Source: Psychrobacillus sp040274765 (GTDB lineage Bacteria; Bacillota; Bacilli; Bacillales_A; Planococcaceae). Taken from it: a stretch of DNA of 31,346 bases. Below, one piece after another: positions 1 through 8,240 of this stretch (position 1 is its first letter; every line of letters begins with the position of its first letter). Where the stretch lies: contig JBEMAY010000033.1 of NCBI GenBank assembly GCA_040274765.1, forward strand, positions 1-31,346, written 5' to 3'. The translations under genes and the position numbers were made by a program. Below the pieces are notes generated by a model. That model searched no databases. It was not told the DNA's origin and worked only from the letters and a program-made list of their open reading frames with translations.

Positions 1-433
1 TGTTCCAATTAAGTTCAGCATTCGTCAGGACATGTGTTCCAATATCTCGTCCATCCATTACAACTCCGCCTGCTCTGCCCATCTCAATCTGCCGTTTAAC
101 CATTTCTTCTCTTAAGTCAGCGTGTGCTGCTACAACGGACACATTTGATGTGACTTCTTTGGAACGTATTTCATCTGTTACTTCTATGTTGTCTAAAAAC
201 ACAAGCTGCCCCTTAGAAGAAGGCTTGAGCTCAATAGAGGTTTGTTTTAAAAGCTCAGTTAGTTTGCTTCCATCTTGCAAATTTATGTTATGTTGAAGTG
301 CTTTATACGTAATTGCACGGTACATTGCTCCTGTATCTACATATGTATAACCTAATAGTTCAGCTGTCTGCTTAGCTATCGTGCTTTTACCCGCAGCTGC
401 TGGGCCGTCAATTGCTATTTGAATTTGTTTCAT
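1..433 (-). CDS. cmk: Cytidylate kinase, 3' end cut off by the window
   Basis: Phosphorylates CMP and dCMP with ATP in pyrimidine nucleotide metabolism, in the cytoplasm. My translation from the ATG at 433 starts MKQIQIAIDGPAAAGKST, with the P-loop GPAAAGKS at residues 10-17. This is followed by the NMP-kinase segment YVDTGAMYRA and, near the window edge, VVMDGRDIGT, a signature of bacterial Cmk. About 144 of the usual roughly 225 residues are present; the C-terminus lies beyond base 1. A GGAGG ribosome-binding site sits about 8 bases before the ATG. The gene follows ypfA on the same strand, but a terminator hairpin separates them, so it probably has its own promoter in the short gap. Confidence 0.96.
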   Translation of the reverse strand, partial: MKQIQIAIDGPAAAGKSTIAKQTAELLGYTYVDTGAMYRAITYKALQHNINLQDGSKLTELLKQTSIELKPSSKGQLVFLDNIEVTDEIRSKEVTSNVSVVAAHADLREEMVKRQIEMGRAGGVVMDGRDIGTHVLTNAELNWN

Positions 434-481
434 ATTTTTATCCTCCACTCTATTGCCTATATTTTATCACAGAATAATACG

Positions 482-508
482 AAAAAAAAAAGCCTGTAAA
501 TACAGACT
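482..508 (-). terminator. Rho-independent terminator after ypfA
   Basis: On the minus strand an 8-bp stem (arms 501-508 and 491-498, two-base loop, one G-T pair) is followed by a run of T (plus-strand A at 482-490). It begins directly at the ypfA stop codon, so it should end the sleB-ypeB-ypfA transcript before cmk. Confidence 0.75.
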
Positions 509-509
509 T

Positions 510-1157
510 TTAACTTAGTCCTTTTTTTCGCATAAGCAACTGTCTCTCAAAGCAGAAACGTACAATTTGTTGCCTGTCCAAATCATCTGTATTTGTAAAT
601 TGTAAAGAAGCAATTTTGATCGATTCTCTCTCCCAGATGCGTATGACAAGAGCAGTCGTAAACACATATCTCATTTCCCCATTATTAAAAGACAAAGGAA
701 TAATGAGAGATACCTCATCACCACCACTAAATTTTACATCACCATTAATAATGATAGCCACGCCACCTGCGCTTATATCATCTGTGACTGTTTGATATTT
801 TTCATCCTCATATTGTATAGCGATATCAATCGGGGAAACAACTCTTACAAAATTTCGGCGCTGTATCTTCATAAATTCTTCTGTGTCAGGATATGACAGT
901 CGAATCATAGGAATTTGTCCTAACTTTCTTCCTAACACTTCTGTCGGAAAAGCAAACACAGATTTTGTCTCTTCTATAAATGTAGCACGTAATTGAGTAC
1001 CTTCCATCAATACAACAGACTTATTTGTGATTGTATCTATAGGATAATCTACATATATAAAATGATCGTCCATATCCACGACTTTACAACGATATTTTTC
1101 AACTTTCTCTGTGAAAGTTGGCTCAAGTATTAAATTTGTACCTAGTTTAATTTGCAT
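510..1157 (-). CDS. ypfA: PilZ-domain c-di-GMP receptor, flagellar brake protein YpfA
   Basis: A two-domain YcgR-type protein: an N-terminal YcgR/PilZN-like beta domain (about residues 1-95) and a C-terminal PilZ domain. The c-di-GMP-binding signature is visible as QRRNFVR (residues 99-105, the RxxxR motif) and DISAGG (127-132, the DxSxxG motif). In B. subtilis this protein binds c-di-GMP and slows the flagellar motor. I chose the ATG at 1157 (MQIKLGTNLI, 215 aa) rather than the in-frame ATG at 1181, because a GAGGGT ribosome-binding site (1165-1170) lies 7 bases before it and because family members begin at this point. The upstream ATG lies inside a strong hairpin. The gene follows ypeB and ends in its own terminator. 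Confidence 0.9.
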   Translation of the reverse strand: MQIKLGTNLILEPTFTEKVEKYRCKVVDMDDHFIYVDYPIDTITNKSVVLMEGTQLRATFIEETKSVFAFPTEVLGRKLGQIPMIRLSYPDTEEFMKIQRRNFVRVVSPIDIAIQYEDEKYQTVTDDISAGGVAIIINGDVKFSGGDEVSLIIPLSFNNGEMRYVFTTALVIRIWERESIKIASLQFTNTDDLDRQQIVRFCFERQLLMRKKGLS

Positions 1158-1167
1158 AATTTTTACC

Positions 1168-1208
1168 CTCTTAAATGTCATAATGATTTAATTATGACAT
1201 TTAAAGAG
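1168..1208 (-). promoter_or_regulatory. Long inverted repeat covering the ypfA ribosome-binding site
   Basis: Arms 1168-1184 and 1191-1208 are complementary over 17 bp with one extra base, around a six-base loop (1185-1190). It begins 21 bases after the ypeB stop. In the mRNA the 3' arm includes the GAG of the ypfA Shine-Dalgarno (1165-1170), so a folded transcript would hide part of that site. No U-run follows, so it is a poor intrinsic terminator; mRNA stabilisation or translational control are alternatives. Confidence 0.7.
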
Positions 1209-1228
1209 GTATATTTCTATCTTTTCTT

Positions 1229-2512
1229 TTAAGGTAATTTTTCTGATTGAAGTATCTCATGTGTTTCTGTATCTATATATACCTTATATGTTCCTATATC
1301 ATCACTTCTAGTTAATAACTCATATGCAAGACGCTGCTGTAACTGATCGTTCTCCACATAAGCGATTTTTTCTTCCTCTATTTTTAAATCATCGGAGAAT
1401 ATGGTTTTGTAGTCTAAAGGAACTACCTTCTGTTTTACCAGTTTTTCCTCCTGGATATATTCCATAGCATTTAATCCTAATAATTCCCCGTTGTCTTTTG
1501 CAATTTTTAAGTGTAATCCATCTGCATAAACGATCGCATTGTTTGTAGGATCCTTTCGAGCGAACGCTAAATGCCATCCAATGTGATTTTCTCGAAATTC
1601 TATCAGCTCTGTATCTTCATATCCTAATTTTTTTAAGTAATCTAACGCATTTTTCTTCATACTCTCAGTATCAATAGTATTTTTATCAAAAGGTCTTTCC
1701 ATTAGGAAGGATAATAAATGTCCTCCCTTTTTAGTAAAATCCGCGTAACCAATGCGAATGTCTTTATGGAATTCAATATGATAGAAGGGATATGGTGCAT
1801 CTTTTGCACTTTCTGTTATATAAATTTTGGCATCTGCAAGTTCTGGAAATAGTTTTGCAAACTTTGCTTTTACTTCTTCCACATTTACTGGTTTATCCGA
1901 AATATGTTGTAAATCTTTTTTCTTTTGTTGATCAGTTTCACTTGCTGTCATAGGGAAATCACTTTCTGTATACGCTTTAACTGATGCTCCAAGTGACTTC
2001 CAATTTTTCTCATTCTCTTTATTCACTTTATTTTGTACAAAAGAACTGACAATATAGTCTTTGTTTCCATCATTTCGGTTTGTAAATGCCCATTGATCAG
2101 CCAAGCTTCTTAAATTTTCGCGTGCACTTACCATATTCCCTTGCCACTCTTCAATTGGTACTTTGCCTGCTCTTACTTGAGCAGCTCCATTGCCAATTCT
2201 CGTTAAATAGTTCAACCAGCTAGTGGAGGTCTCCTGGTCAATCGGTAACCCTGATATGGATGCTCGAATGTCTGATGAAAGTCTCCAAACATCTTCTAGG
2301 GGTCGGTCCAAGGACTGTTTGTCTTTAAATATTAAAGTTTCATCAATAGAATCGCTTAACTCTGTAAGTTTTTCGGATGCAGAGTTTAGTTCATTAGAAT
2401 ATTGACTAGCCAAAGCATTTTTTAGGTTAGTATTTTGTTCTTGTACAGAAAAATGATAAACAACAAATACGGCAAGAGCAGCTATAGCGATTACCCATCC
2501 AAATTTTTTCAT
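1229..2512 (-). CDS. ypeB: Germination protein YpeB, SleB partner
   Basis: YpeB is needed with SleB for cortex breakdown during spore germination: each protein stabilises the other in the spore, and YpeB is cleaved during germination. This 427-aa product has an N-terminal uncleaved membrane anchor (about residues 4-20), a coiled-coil-rich middle part and C-terminal YPEB/PepSY-like repeats (about 210-425, ending THEILQSEKLP). The B. subtilis protein is about 450 aa, so it is full length. AAGGAG precedes the ATG by 5 bases. It starts 9 bases after the sleB stop, the classic two-gene operon expressed in the forespore. I could not make out a convincing sigma-G promoter ahead of sleB. Confidence 0.95.
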   Translation of the reverse strand: MKKFGWVIAIAALAVFVVYHFSVQEQNTNLKNALASQYSNELNSASEKLTELSDSIDETLIFKDKQSLDRPLEDVWRLSSDIRASISGLPIDQETSTSWLNYLTRIGNGAAQVRAGKVPIEEWQGNMVSARENLRSLADQWAFTNRNDGNKDYIVSSFVQNKVNKENEKNWKSLGASVKAYTESDFPMTASETDQQKKKDLQHISDKPVNVEEVKAKFAKLFPELADAKIYITESAKDAPYPFYHIEFHKDIRIGYADFTKKGGHLLSFLMERPFDKNTIDTESMKKNALDYLKKLGYEDTELIEFRENHIGWHLAFARKDPTNNAIVYADGLHLKIAKDNGELLGLNAMEYIQEEKLVKQKVVPLDYKTIFSDDLKIEEEKIAYVENDQLQQRLAYELLTRSDDIGTYKVYIDTETHEILQSEKLP

Positions 2513-2521
2513 ATGGTCTCC

Positions 2522-3310
2522 TTATGAGCAAAAAATATGCTGTCCAATTTTTTTGATATGTGGTCTAGACCAGATCCACTTACTAGTAGCAGTGGCTGGG
2601 TTAAAATAATATATTGCATTTTCTGATGGATCCCAGCCATTTAAAGCATCCAGAACAGCTTCTTTAGCTCTTTCGTTTGGCTCTAGCCAAATTTGCCCAT
2701 CAGCTACTGCAGTAAATGCTAATGGCTGAAAGATTACTTCACTAATTGTATTTGGAAAATCCGGGTGTTCTACGCGATTTAGGATTACTGCTGCAACAGC
2801 TACTTGCCCTTCATACGGCTCACCTCGTGCTTCCCCATAAACTGCATTCGCAATTAGTTTTAAATCTTTTTCACTATATTTCGGTGGTAATTGCATATTT
2901 GTACTTTCTGGTTTTTTATTGTTAGCTTGTTGGTTCTGGTTGGTATTACCGTGTACAGAGAATTTATTGCCTTTATTGATCTGATCATGCACGTATTCCT
3001 TGTCAAACTTTGTAGCCTTCACTAGCTTGTCCTTAGTTCCCTGTCCTAAAAGACCGTCCACTGGCAAGCCAAATGCTTCTTGGAAGTTTCGCAGAGCCCA
3101 ATACGTACCATAGCCAAATTTACCGTCGATTTCCCCGGTGTAATAGCCTATGTATTGTAATCTCGCTTGTAATTCAATGACATCATCTCCAAATGCTCCG
3201 CGTTGAACAGTTTGTTCGGAGAATGCTTGAGTAGTTTGCTCTTCCGTTAACAATATATAGCTGGCTGTAAAAAAGATTACTCCAATAAGAACATACTTTA
3301 GCTGTTTCAT
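2522..3310 (-). CDS. sleB: Spore cortex-lytic enzyme SleB
   Basis: A lytic transglycosylase that cuts muramic-delta-lactam-containing spore cortex peptidoglycan during germination. The 262-aa product has a signal peptide (about residues 1-30, cut near AFS), a PG_binding_1 domain (about 38-98, ending GLPVDGLLGQGTKDKL), an Asn/Gln-rich linker (about 115-140) and a C-terminal Hydrolase_2 domain. The last contains VYGEARGE, whose first Glu (E160) is the expected catalytic residue. The B. subtilis protein is 305 aa; the difference is mainly in the linker. The start is an ATG after AAAGGAG. It is first in the sleB-ypeB unit and is likely forespore-expressed. Confidence 0.96.
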   Translation of the reverse strand: MKQLKYVLIGVIFFTASYILLTEEQTTQAFSEQTVQRGAFGDDVIELQARLQYIGYYTGEIDGKFGYGTYWALRNFQEAFGLPVDGLLGQGTKDKLVKATKFDKEYVHDQINKGNKFSVHGNTNQNQQANNKKPESTNMQLPPKYSEKDLKLIANAVYGEARGEPYEGQVAVAAVILNRVEHPDFPNTISEVIFQPLAFTAVADGQIWLEPNERAKEAVLDALNGWDPSENAIYYFNPATATSKWIWSRPHIKKIGQHIFCS

Positions 3311-3412
3311 AAGTCATCTCTCCTTTTAAACTAGCTTGGTTAAAAAGGATTGATTTATACATAATAATTCCTGAAGATAAGAGAAGAAAGACAGCGTTAA
3401 TAGCTATACAAA

Positions 3413-3447
3413 AAAAAGTGAAATCGTAAAACTCGATTTCACTTTTT
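3413..3447 (-). terminator. Rho-independent terminator after prsW
   Basis: A perfect 14-bp stem (arms 3413-3426 and 3434-3447, seven-base loop) with A runs on one side and T runs on the other. It lies downstream of prsW and upstream of sleB, both on the minus strand, and could act in either direction. Confidence 0.85.
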
Positions 3448-3509
3448 ACATCATTATTAAAAATTTGTTGTGCGGACAAGAGCGCTTTAGCCTCGCTGCT
3501 TGTTTAAGC

Positions 3510-4205
3510 TTAGTTCGGGTCTTCCCTAATAAAGTATTCGTGCTTTTCAAATCTAGTTCTTCGAGATAAGATATGAGCTTTTTTTACTTTCGAAAGACCA
3601 AAAACCCATAAGAATAACATAAAAGGAACCATTAGCAAGATTTCTAAACCCGTGAAAGTCAGTATGCTATTATAGATAATGTGCAGAAAGAGCGGGGCGA
3701 TTAAAGCATAGAATAGCTCCAGCCTTATTTTTTTTATAGAAGTAAACTTAGCTCTTCCTATATAATATCCCATTACAACGCCAAATAATGCATGACTGGA
3801 GACAGGTAACAGCGCTCTTAAAAAAGCCTCTCCCATTCCATAATTCAAAAGATATAAGATATTTTCTACTGTTGCGAATCCTAACGAGACACTCGCTCCA
3901 TAGAGAATACCATCGTATGGGTCATCAAACTCTACATGCTTATATAAAGCCACTATTAATATTAACCATTTAAAAAATTCCTCTAATGTACTAGTCACGA
4001 GTACATTACGAAAAAAAAGAGAAGTAAACAAATGCTCCTCGTTTAATACGTGCTGGATAAACATAATTGGGAATGTTAATATAGCACCATAAATAAATGT
4101 ATGTAACAAAAGCCTTGAAGGTTCTTCGGCAATTTCTCTACGAAGATAGAAATAACTCAAAAGCGCAAGAGCCGGTGCAATCGCACAGGAAAGCAGTACG
4201 AACAT
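3510..4205 (-). CDS. prsW: Intramembrane protease PrsW
   Basis: In B. subtilis PrsW makes the site-1 cut in the anti-sigma factor RsiW, which leads to sigma-W activation. This 231-aa polytopic membrane protein shows the motifs of the family: EEFFK (E75, E76, K79), GFATVEN (E114), SHALFGVVMGY (H138) and HIIYN (H175), all in predicted membrane segments. The start ATG at 4205 has GGAAGGAG 6 bases upstream. The position next to sleB and near ypdA is the same as in B. subtilis (ypdC). It diverges from ansA. No rsiW or sigW is in the window, so the substrate here is unknown. Confidence 0.93.
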   Translation of the reverse strand: MFVLLSCAIAPALALLSYFYLRREIAEEPSRLLLHTFIYGAILTFPIMFIQHVLNEEHLFTSLFFRNVLVTSTLEEFFKWLILIVALYKHVEFDDPYDGILYGASVSLGFATVENILYLLNYGMGEAFLRALLPVSSHALFGVVMGYYIGRAKFTSIKKIRLELFYALIAPLFLHIIYNSILTFTGLEILLMVPFMLFLWVFGLSKVKKAHILSRRTRFEKHEYFIREDPN

Positions 4206-4284
4206 AATCTTACTCCTTCCATTTTACTATTTATATTATACCTTAAATTCTTCCCATTTTGTTAAAAATCTGGAGGTTATATCA

Positions 4285-5256
4285 ATGAAAAATATCTTAC
4301 TTATTCATACCGGTGGAACTATTTCCATGCAGGTAAATGCAGAAACAGGTGCAGTCGTACCTTCAGAAAGCAATCCATTACTAGTGGAAGCAGATAAATT
4401 AAATAGCTTAGCGAATATTATTGAGTTAGAAATATTCAATCTGCCTTCCCCACATATAACTCCCTTTGAAATGTTCCATATTAAAGAATTAATTGAGCAA
4501 TATATCGACAAAGGGGAAATGGATGGAGTGGTGATTACTCATGGTACAGATACCTTAGAAGAAACGGCATATTTCTTAGACTTAACGATTGGACCAGCTA
4601 TTCCTATTGTACTAACAGGAGCTATGAGGTCAGCTAATGAAATAGGGTCAGATGGCTTATATAATTTAGTTTCAGCTATCCAAGTCGCTTCATCCGATGA
4701 CGCACAAGGAAAAGGTGTTCTAGTAGTATTAAATGATGAAATACATACAGCGGTAAATGTTACGAAGACACATGCTAGCAACGTGAGCACATTTCAAAGT
4801 CCGCAATATGGTCCGATAGGTTTTATCTCTAAGTCTATTGTTTATTTTCATCACACTCCTAATCATCAGCCTGTTTTTCCAATACAACAGATTAACAAGA
4901 AGGTCGCTTTGTTTAAAGTATACGCAGGTATGGAAGCAGATCTTTTAGAAGCAGCCGTAAATGTTGGTTATGATGGGATAGTTTTAGAGGGATTGGGCCA
5001 AGGCAATGTACCACCTAACCTAGTACCAGTCATTCAAGATTTATTGGAAAAGGAGATTCCTATTGTCCTTGTCTCTAGGTGCTTTAACGGAATCGCCCAA
5101 GACGTCTATGGTTATATGGGTGGTGGTAAAGGATTAAAGGAGTTAGGAGTCATTTTTGCACAAGGTCTTAATGGACAAAAAGCTAGACTTGCTTTACTAA
5201 TCGCCTTGAATCATCCAGATCCAAAGCAAGCCCTTCTTAGTATATTTGCTAGATAA
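4285..5256 (+). CDS. ansA: Type I L-asparaginase
   Basis: Hydrolyses L-asparagine to aspartate and ammonia in the cytoplasm. The 323-aa product carries both active-site signatures: TGGTISM (residues 9-15, nucleophile T12) and THGTDT (85-90, with the T88-D89 pair), plus the downstream VTKTHA segment. Length is normal for the AnsA family. The ribosome-binding site GGAGG lies 8 bases before the ATG. It is a single-gene unit divergent from prsW. No aspartase gene follows, unlike the B. subtilis ansAB operon, and no ansR-type regulator is adjacent. Confidence 0.95.
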   Translation: MKNILLIHTGGTISMQVNAETGAVVPSESNPLLVEADKLNSLANIIELEIFNLPSPHITPFEMFHIKELIEQYIDKGEMDGVVITHGTDTLEETAYFLDLTIGPAIPIVLTGAMRSANEIGSDGLYNLVSAIQVASSDDAQGKGVLVVLNDEIHTAVNVTKTHASNVSTFQSPQYGPIGFISKSIVYFHHTPNHQPVFPIQQINKKVALFKVYAGMEADLLEAAVNVGYDGIVLEGLGQGNVPPNLVPVIQDLLEKEIPIVLVSRCFNGIAQDVYGYMGGGKGLKELGVIFAQGLNGQKARLALLIALNHPDPKQALLSIFAR

Positions 5257-5454
5257 TAAAAATAGTCTATGCTGATTCAATAGGTACGAGCTAAAAATAC
5301 TCAAGCTATGTACCTCATACGAACATACCATACCGAATAAAACTTTCTCAAAAGGGTACTTAGACCGGGAAAAATCTCTTTCCCAGCAAAGCCTCGCATT
5401 ACATGTTGTATTCCGTGGATTTCTTACAAGATATCAGCTAGCAAAATAAAAAGG
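5257..5454. other. Non-coding spacer between ansA and its terminator
   Basis: About 200 bases with no supported gene. It contains an imperfect hairpin (5281-5313, arms starting AGGTAC and ending GTACCT) and a short GGGAAA/TTTCCC stem (5367-5384). Neither has a T-run, so neither is called a terminator; the function is not clear. Confidence 0.4.
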
Positions 5455-5490
5455 AAAAAGGTGAAATCCAGTTACCGATTTCACCTTTTT
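5455..5490. terminator. Bidirectional terminator between ansA and ypdA
   Basis: A perfect 14-bp stem (5455-5468 with 5477-5490, eight-base loop) has flanking A and T tracts. It lies between the convergent ends of ansA (plus) and ypdA (minus) and can serve both. Confidence 0.88.
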
Positions 5491-5553
5491 GACATGTTAT
5501 ATTACTCAAAAAAGAGCTAGGTTAATTAAATCATTTCATCTAAGAAGAAAAGT

Positions 5554-6528
5554 TTATATGCTTTCTTCTTTTCTTTTAATTTCTTTAGCTATCAGCTCTC
5601 CGTGAAAGCGTCCGTTTTCGATAAAAATTTCATTTGCATTGTTACCGGCTGCTATAACTCCTGCAATAAAAATACCTTCAACATTTGTTTCCATCGTTTC
5701 TGGATTATGGAAAGGTCTACCAGTTTCATTATCAATCCTTACTCCCATTTTTTCTAAAAAGGAATGGTCTGGGTGATAGCCTGTCATAGCAAAAACAAAG
5801 TCATTTTCTATCTCGAACTTTCCTTCAGTTCCTTTTAATATAACTTTGTTCTCATCAATCGATAAGACCTCCGTATTAAAGTGCATTCGAATTTCATTAT
5901 TTCTTACACAACCTTCGAACTCTGGTAAAACCCATGGCTTAATGCTTGAAGAGTATTGACCTTGGCGATATACCACTGTTACGTTTGCTCCTGCTTTATT
6001 TAACTCAAGAGCAGCATCGATTGCGGAGTTTTTGCCTCCGATTACCAAAACATTTTGGGAAAAGTACGGATGTCCTTCTTTGAAGTAGTGAAATACTTTA
6101 GGTAGTTCCTCTCCAGGTATCCCTATGTAATTAGGATGATCATAGTAACCTGTAGCTACAATAACGCTCTTTGCTTTGTAAGAGCCCTTAGAAGTGGTAA
6201 TTTCGAAATGATCGGTTGACTTTTCCACTCGTTCAACACACTCGTATTTGTTAACCTGAATGTTTTTTCGTTTGACTACCTCACGATAATAAACTAGAGC
6301 CTGATTTCTTTTCGGTTTTCTTTCTTCTACTAGAAAAGGTACATCCCCAATAGAGAGCTTTTCACTCGTACTAAAAAAAGTTTGATGAGTAGGATAGTTG
6401 AAGATAGCATTCACCACATTTCCTTTCTCAATAACGAGTGTTTCTAATCCCATTTCTTGAGTAGAAATTGCTGCTGACAGTCCACAAGGACCTCCTCCAA
6501 CTACCACTACATCTAAAACTTGTTCCAC
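5554..6528 (-). CDS. ypdA: Bacillithiol disulfide reductase YpdA (Bdr), FAD-dependent
   Basis: Flavoprotein reductase that uses NADPH to reduce oxidised bacillithiol (BSSB), part of thiol redox control in Bacillales. The 324-aa product has an N-terminal FAD-binding Rossmann motif GGGPCGLSAA (residues 11-20), in which C15 corresponds to the active-site Cys of this family. A second nucleotide-binding motif, VIGGKNSAID, lies near the middle (about 163-172), and a C-terminal FAD motif ends in IFIAGVIAAG. The start codon is GTG at 6528, with AAGGAAG upstream. It follows ypbG by 31 bases and is probably co-transcribed with it. In B. subtilis gudB lies between these two; here it is not present. Confidence 0.93.
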   Translation of the reverse strand: MEQVLDVVVVGGGPCGLSAAISTQEMGLETLVIEKGNVVNAIFNYPTHQTFFSTSEKLSIGDVPFLVEERKPKRNQALVYYREVVKRKNIQVNKYECVERVEKSTDHFEITTSKGSYKAKSVIVATGYYDHPNYIGIPGEELPKVFHYFKEGHPYFSQNVLVIGGKNSAIDAALELNKAGANVTVVYRQGQYSSSIKPWVLPEFEGCVRNNEIRMHFNTEVLSIDENKVILKGTEGKFEIENDFVFAMTGYHPDHSFLEKMGVRIDNETGRPFHNPETMETNVEGIFIAGVIAAGNNANEIFIENGRFHGELIAKEIKRKEESI

Positions 6529-6559
6529 GTATAAAACTTCCTTTCTTGCTGTATCCCTA

Positions 6560-7312
6560 TTACTTGTTATGAAGAGTAATGATATGACACTCCGATTTAG
6601 CTCCTAGGCGCAGCGGAACTCCGGTAGTACCAAACCCATTACTTATTAGTTGTGCACAATTTTCTTTTAATCGGTAGGAACCTTTCTCGTAAATACCTAA
6701 AGGTCCTAAACGAATTTGCCCGCCGTGTAAATGCCCAGCTAACATTAGGCGAGGTTTACTTAACTTCAAAGCCGAATGGAAGAAAGCCGGTGCATGACTA
6801 ACAAAAATAATAATATCCTTTTCTTCCACCTGTTTAAATGCAGCTGTCACATTTACTTTTCCTACAAATCCATCATTAATCCCTACCAAGCGAATTCCTT
6901 TAGAGACCGATACAGAGGTATTGTTTAACATTTGAATATCTAGCTCATGAAAAATGGCCGTTAAGTTTTCTTCGCCCACTTCTCGGTCATTGTTTCCAAA
7001 TACATAAAAAACAGGACCAAGCTTTTTTAGTTGCCTTAAATTTGACTTTGTCCTGTTTAAAGGCACGCCTTTTTCCGTCAGGTCCCCTCCAATAATGACG
7101 AGGTCCACCTTCCCAATAATAGAATGGATCAGTGTATCATTTATTTTTCTACGATGGATATCAGAAATAAAAAATATATTCAACTGCGTCCCTGTAGGTA
7201 TTTCTTTAACATGGAGATGATGTTCTTTTACATTTATTTGAAATGCTAAAAAAAGCATGTAAAGGAAGAGCATGATACCTGCAATAACAATGATGATTCC
7301 TATCGATAACAC
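6560..7312 (-). CDS. ypbG: Membrane-anchored calcineurin-like metallophosphoesterase YpbG
   Basis: A 250-aa protein with one N-terminal membrane segment (about residues 2-24) and a metallophosphoesterase domain with all five metal-binding blocks: DIH (51-53), GGDL (75-78), GNND (106-109), SHAP and AGHLHGG. The chemistry is phosphoester hydrolysis at a two-metal site; the physiological substrate is not known. The start codon is GTG at 7312, with GGAGG 9 bases upstream. Position upstream of ypdA and near ypbE and recS matches B. subtilis ypbG. It resembles YkuE-type enzymes, but no Tat signal is visible. Confidence 0.88.
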   Translation of the reverse strand: MLSIGIIIVIAGIMLFLYMLFLAFQINVKEHHLHVKEIPTGTQLNIFFISDIHRRKINDTLIHSIIGKVDLVIIGGDLTEKGVPLNRTKSNLRQLKKLGPVFYVFGNNDREVGEENLTAIFHELDIQMLNNTSVSVSKGIRLVGINDGFVGKVNVTAAFKQVEEKDIIIFVSHAPAFFHSALKLSKPRLMLAGHLHGGQIRLGPLGIYEKGSYRLKENCAQLISNGFGTTGVPLRLGAKSECHIITLHNK

Positions 7313-7496
7313 TTATTATATTCCTCCTAAACAGAATAAGAAAAGCAAAAGCTCCTGTCCTTGATTATAAAAGACATTATAAGAATTTTAGACACAGCCT
7401 TAAAGCTACTATATTCCTATAGGCCTTTGATGTTCAAGCTGTCAATCTAAGCTCAAGCAAAAGCTAAACAAGTATGTTAGCACCCTCCAAGCAAAA

Positions 7497-7518
7497 AGAC
7501 AGGGAAGGATCCCTGCCT
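7497..7518 (-). terminator. Rho-independent terminator after the CBS-domain gene
   Basis: An 8-bp GC-rich stem (7511-7518 with 7497-7504, six-base loop, one G-T pair) is followed on the minus strand by TTTTT. It lies 15 bases after the end of the CBS reading frame. Confidence 0.82.
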
Positions 7519-7533
7519 TTGAACCGATCTATA

Positions 7534-8166
7534 TTACTCATCCTTATCTATATGTAATACTCTGAAGCCTGACTTTTCTAAGTCCTGAATAATACGATCT
7601 AATTTTTGTTCGTTATCGATTTTAAGAACGATGCGACGAACGAGCTTGTCAGTTTCATCAAAAGTCACTAAGGATATGACGGAGGTGTGATATTTATGAA
7701 GAATATCAGACACTTTCAAAATTCTTCCTTCTGACTCTACTGAAGTAAAAGCAATTCTTGTCCCTTTCGTATTCATCCCGAAGGCACTTTTAAATTGATG
7801 GATGGTATCATATCGAGTAACAAGACCTAAGAATTTTTCATCCTCTACAACTGCAAGAATTGGAAAATCATATAGTTTCATAAATGCTTGCTCGAATACA
7901 TCACTTGTTTTAACAAAAGTATCTTCCCTAGTCGCTACATCGGAAACTTTTGTCTGCTTTAAAAACGTTTCTTTGTCTGTATCACTATAAAAATACGCCT
8001 TATATAACAGTTACTTATTGAACATTCCCATATACTTACCGGACTCAATAATTGGCAGCGCATCTATATCCTTCGCTTCCAGTTCATTTAAAGCATCCAA
8101 TACAGAAGATTCTCCACTAATCGTTAAGCATTTTTCTTTCGGAATCATAACACTTTTTACAAACAT
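7534..8166 (-). pseudogene. CBS-pair/ACT-like protein interrupted by an in-frame TAA
   Basis: Reading from the ATG at 8166 (AAAGAGGTG upstream) gives MFVKSVMIPKEKCLT and a first CBS motif. It then meets a TAA at 8011-8013 (codon 52), after which the same frame continues without further stops to 7534, reading LLYKAYF and a second CBS motif (SDVATREDTF to DFPILAVVEDEKFLGLVTR). The C-terminal 70 residues look like an ACT-type fold, as in AcuB-like proteins. Intact length would be 210 residues. CBS pairs usually bind adenine nucleotides. The ATG at 7881 could open a 115-aa fragment, but no good ribosome-binding site precedes it. A single base change of a CAA, AAA or GAA codon would explain the stop; a sequencing error is possible. 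The retained SD, frame and terminator suggest a recent event. Confidence 0.85.
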
Positions 8167-8240
8167 GTAAACACACCTCTTTCTAATAGGTCTATACTTA
8201 TATATTCTCTAAAAAGGTTATTTATCCTTCCATCTGTACA

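Noticed and set aside
3183..3479. 98-codon minus-strand frame overlapping sleB
   Set aside because: It overlaps the sleB 5' end in another frame and crosses the prsW terminator; a shadow frame.
5367..5384. GGGAAA/TTTCCC hairpin after ansA
   Set aside because: Only 6 bp with no T-run; the 14-bp hairpin at 5455-5490 is the credible terminator.
7534..7881. 115-codon frame as an independent small protein
   Set aside because: It is in frame with the upstream CBS half, lacks a ribosome-binding site and starts in the middle of a CBS domain, so it is the 3' part of a broken gene.
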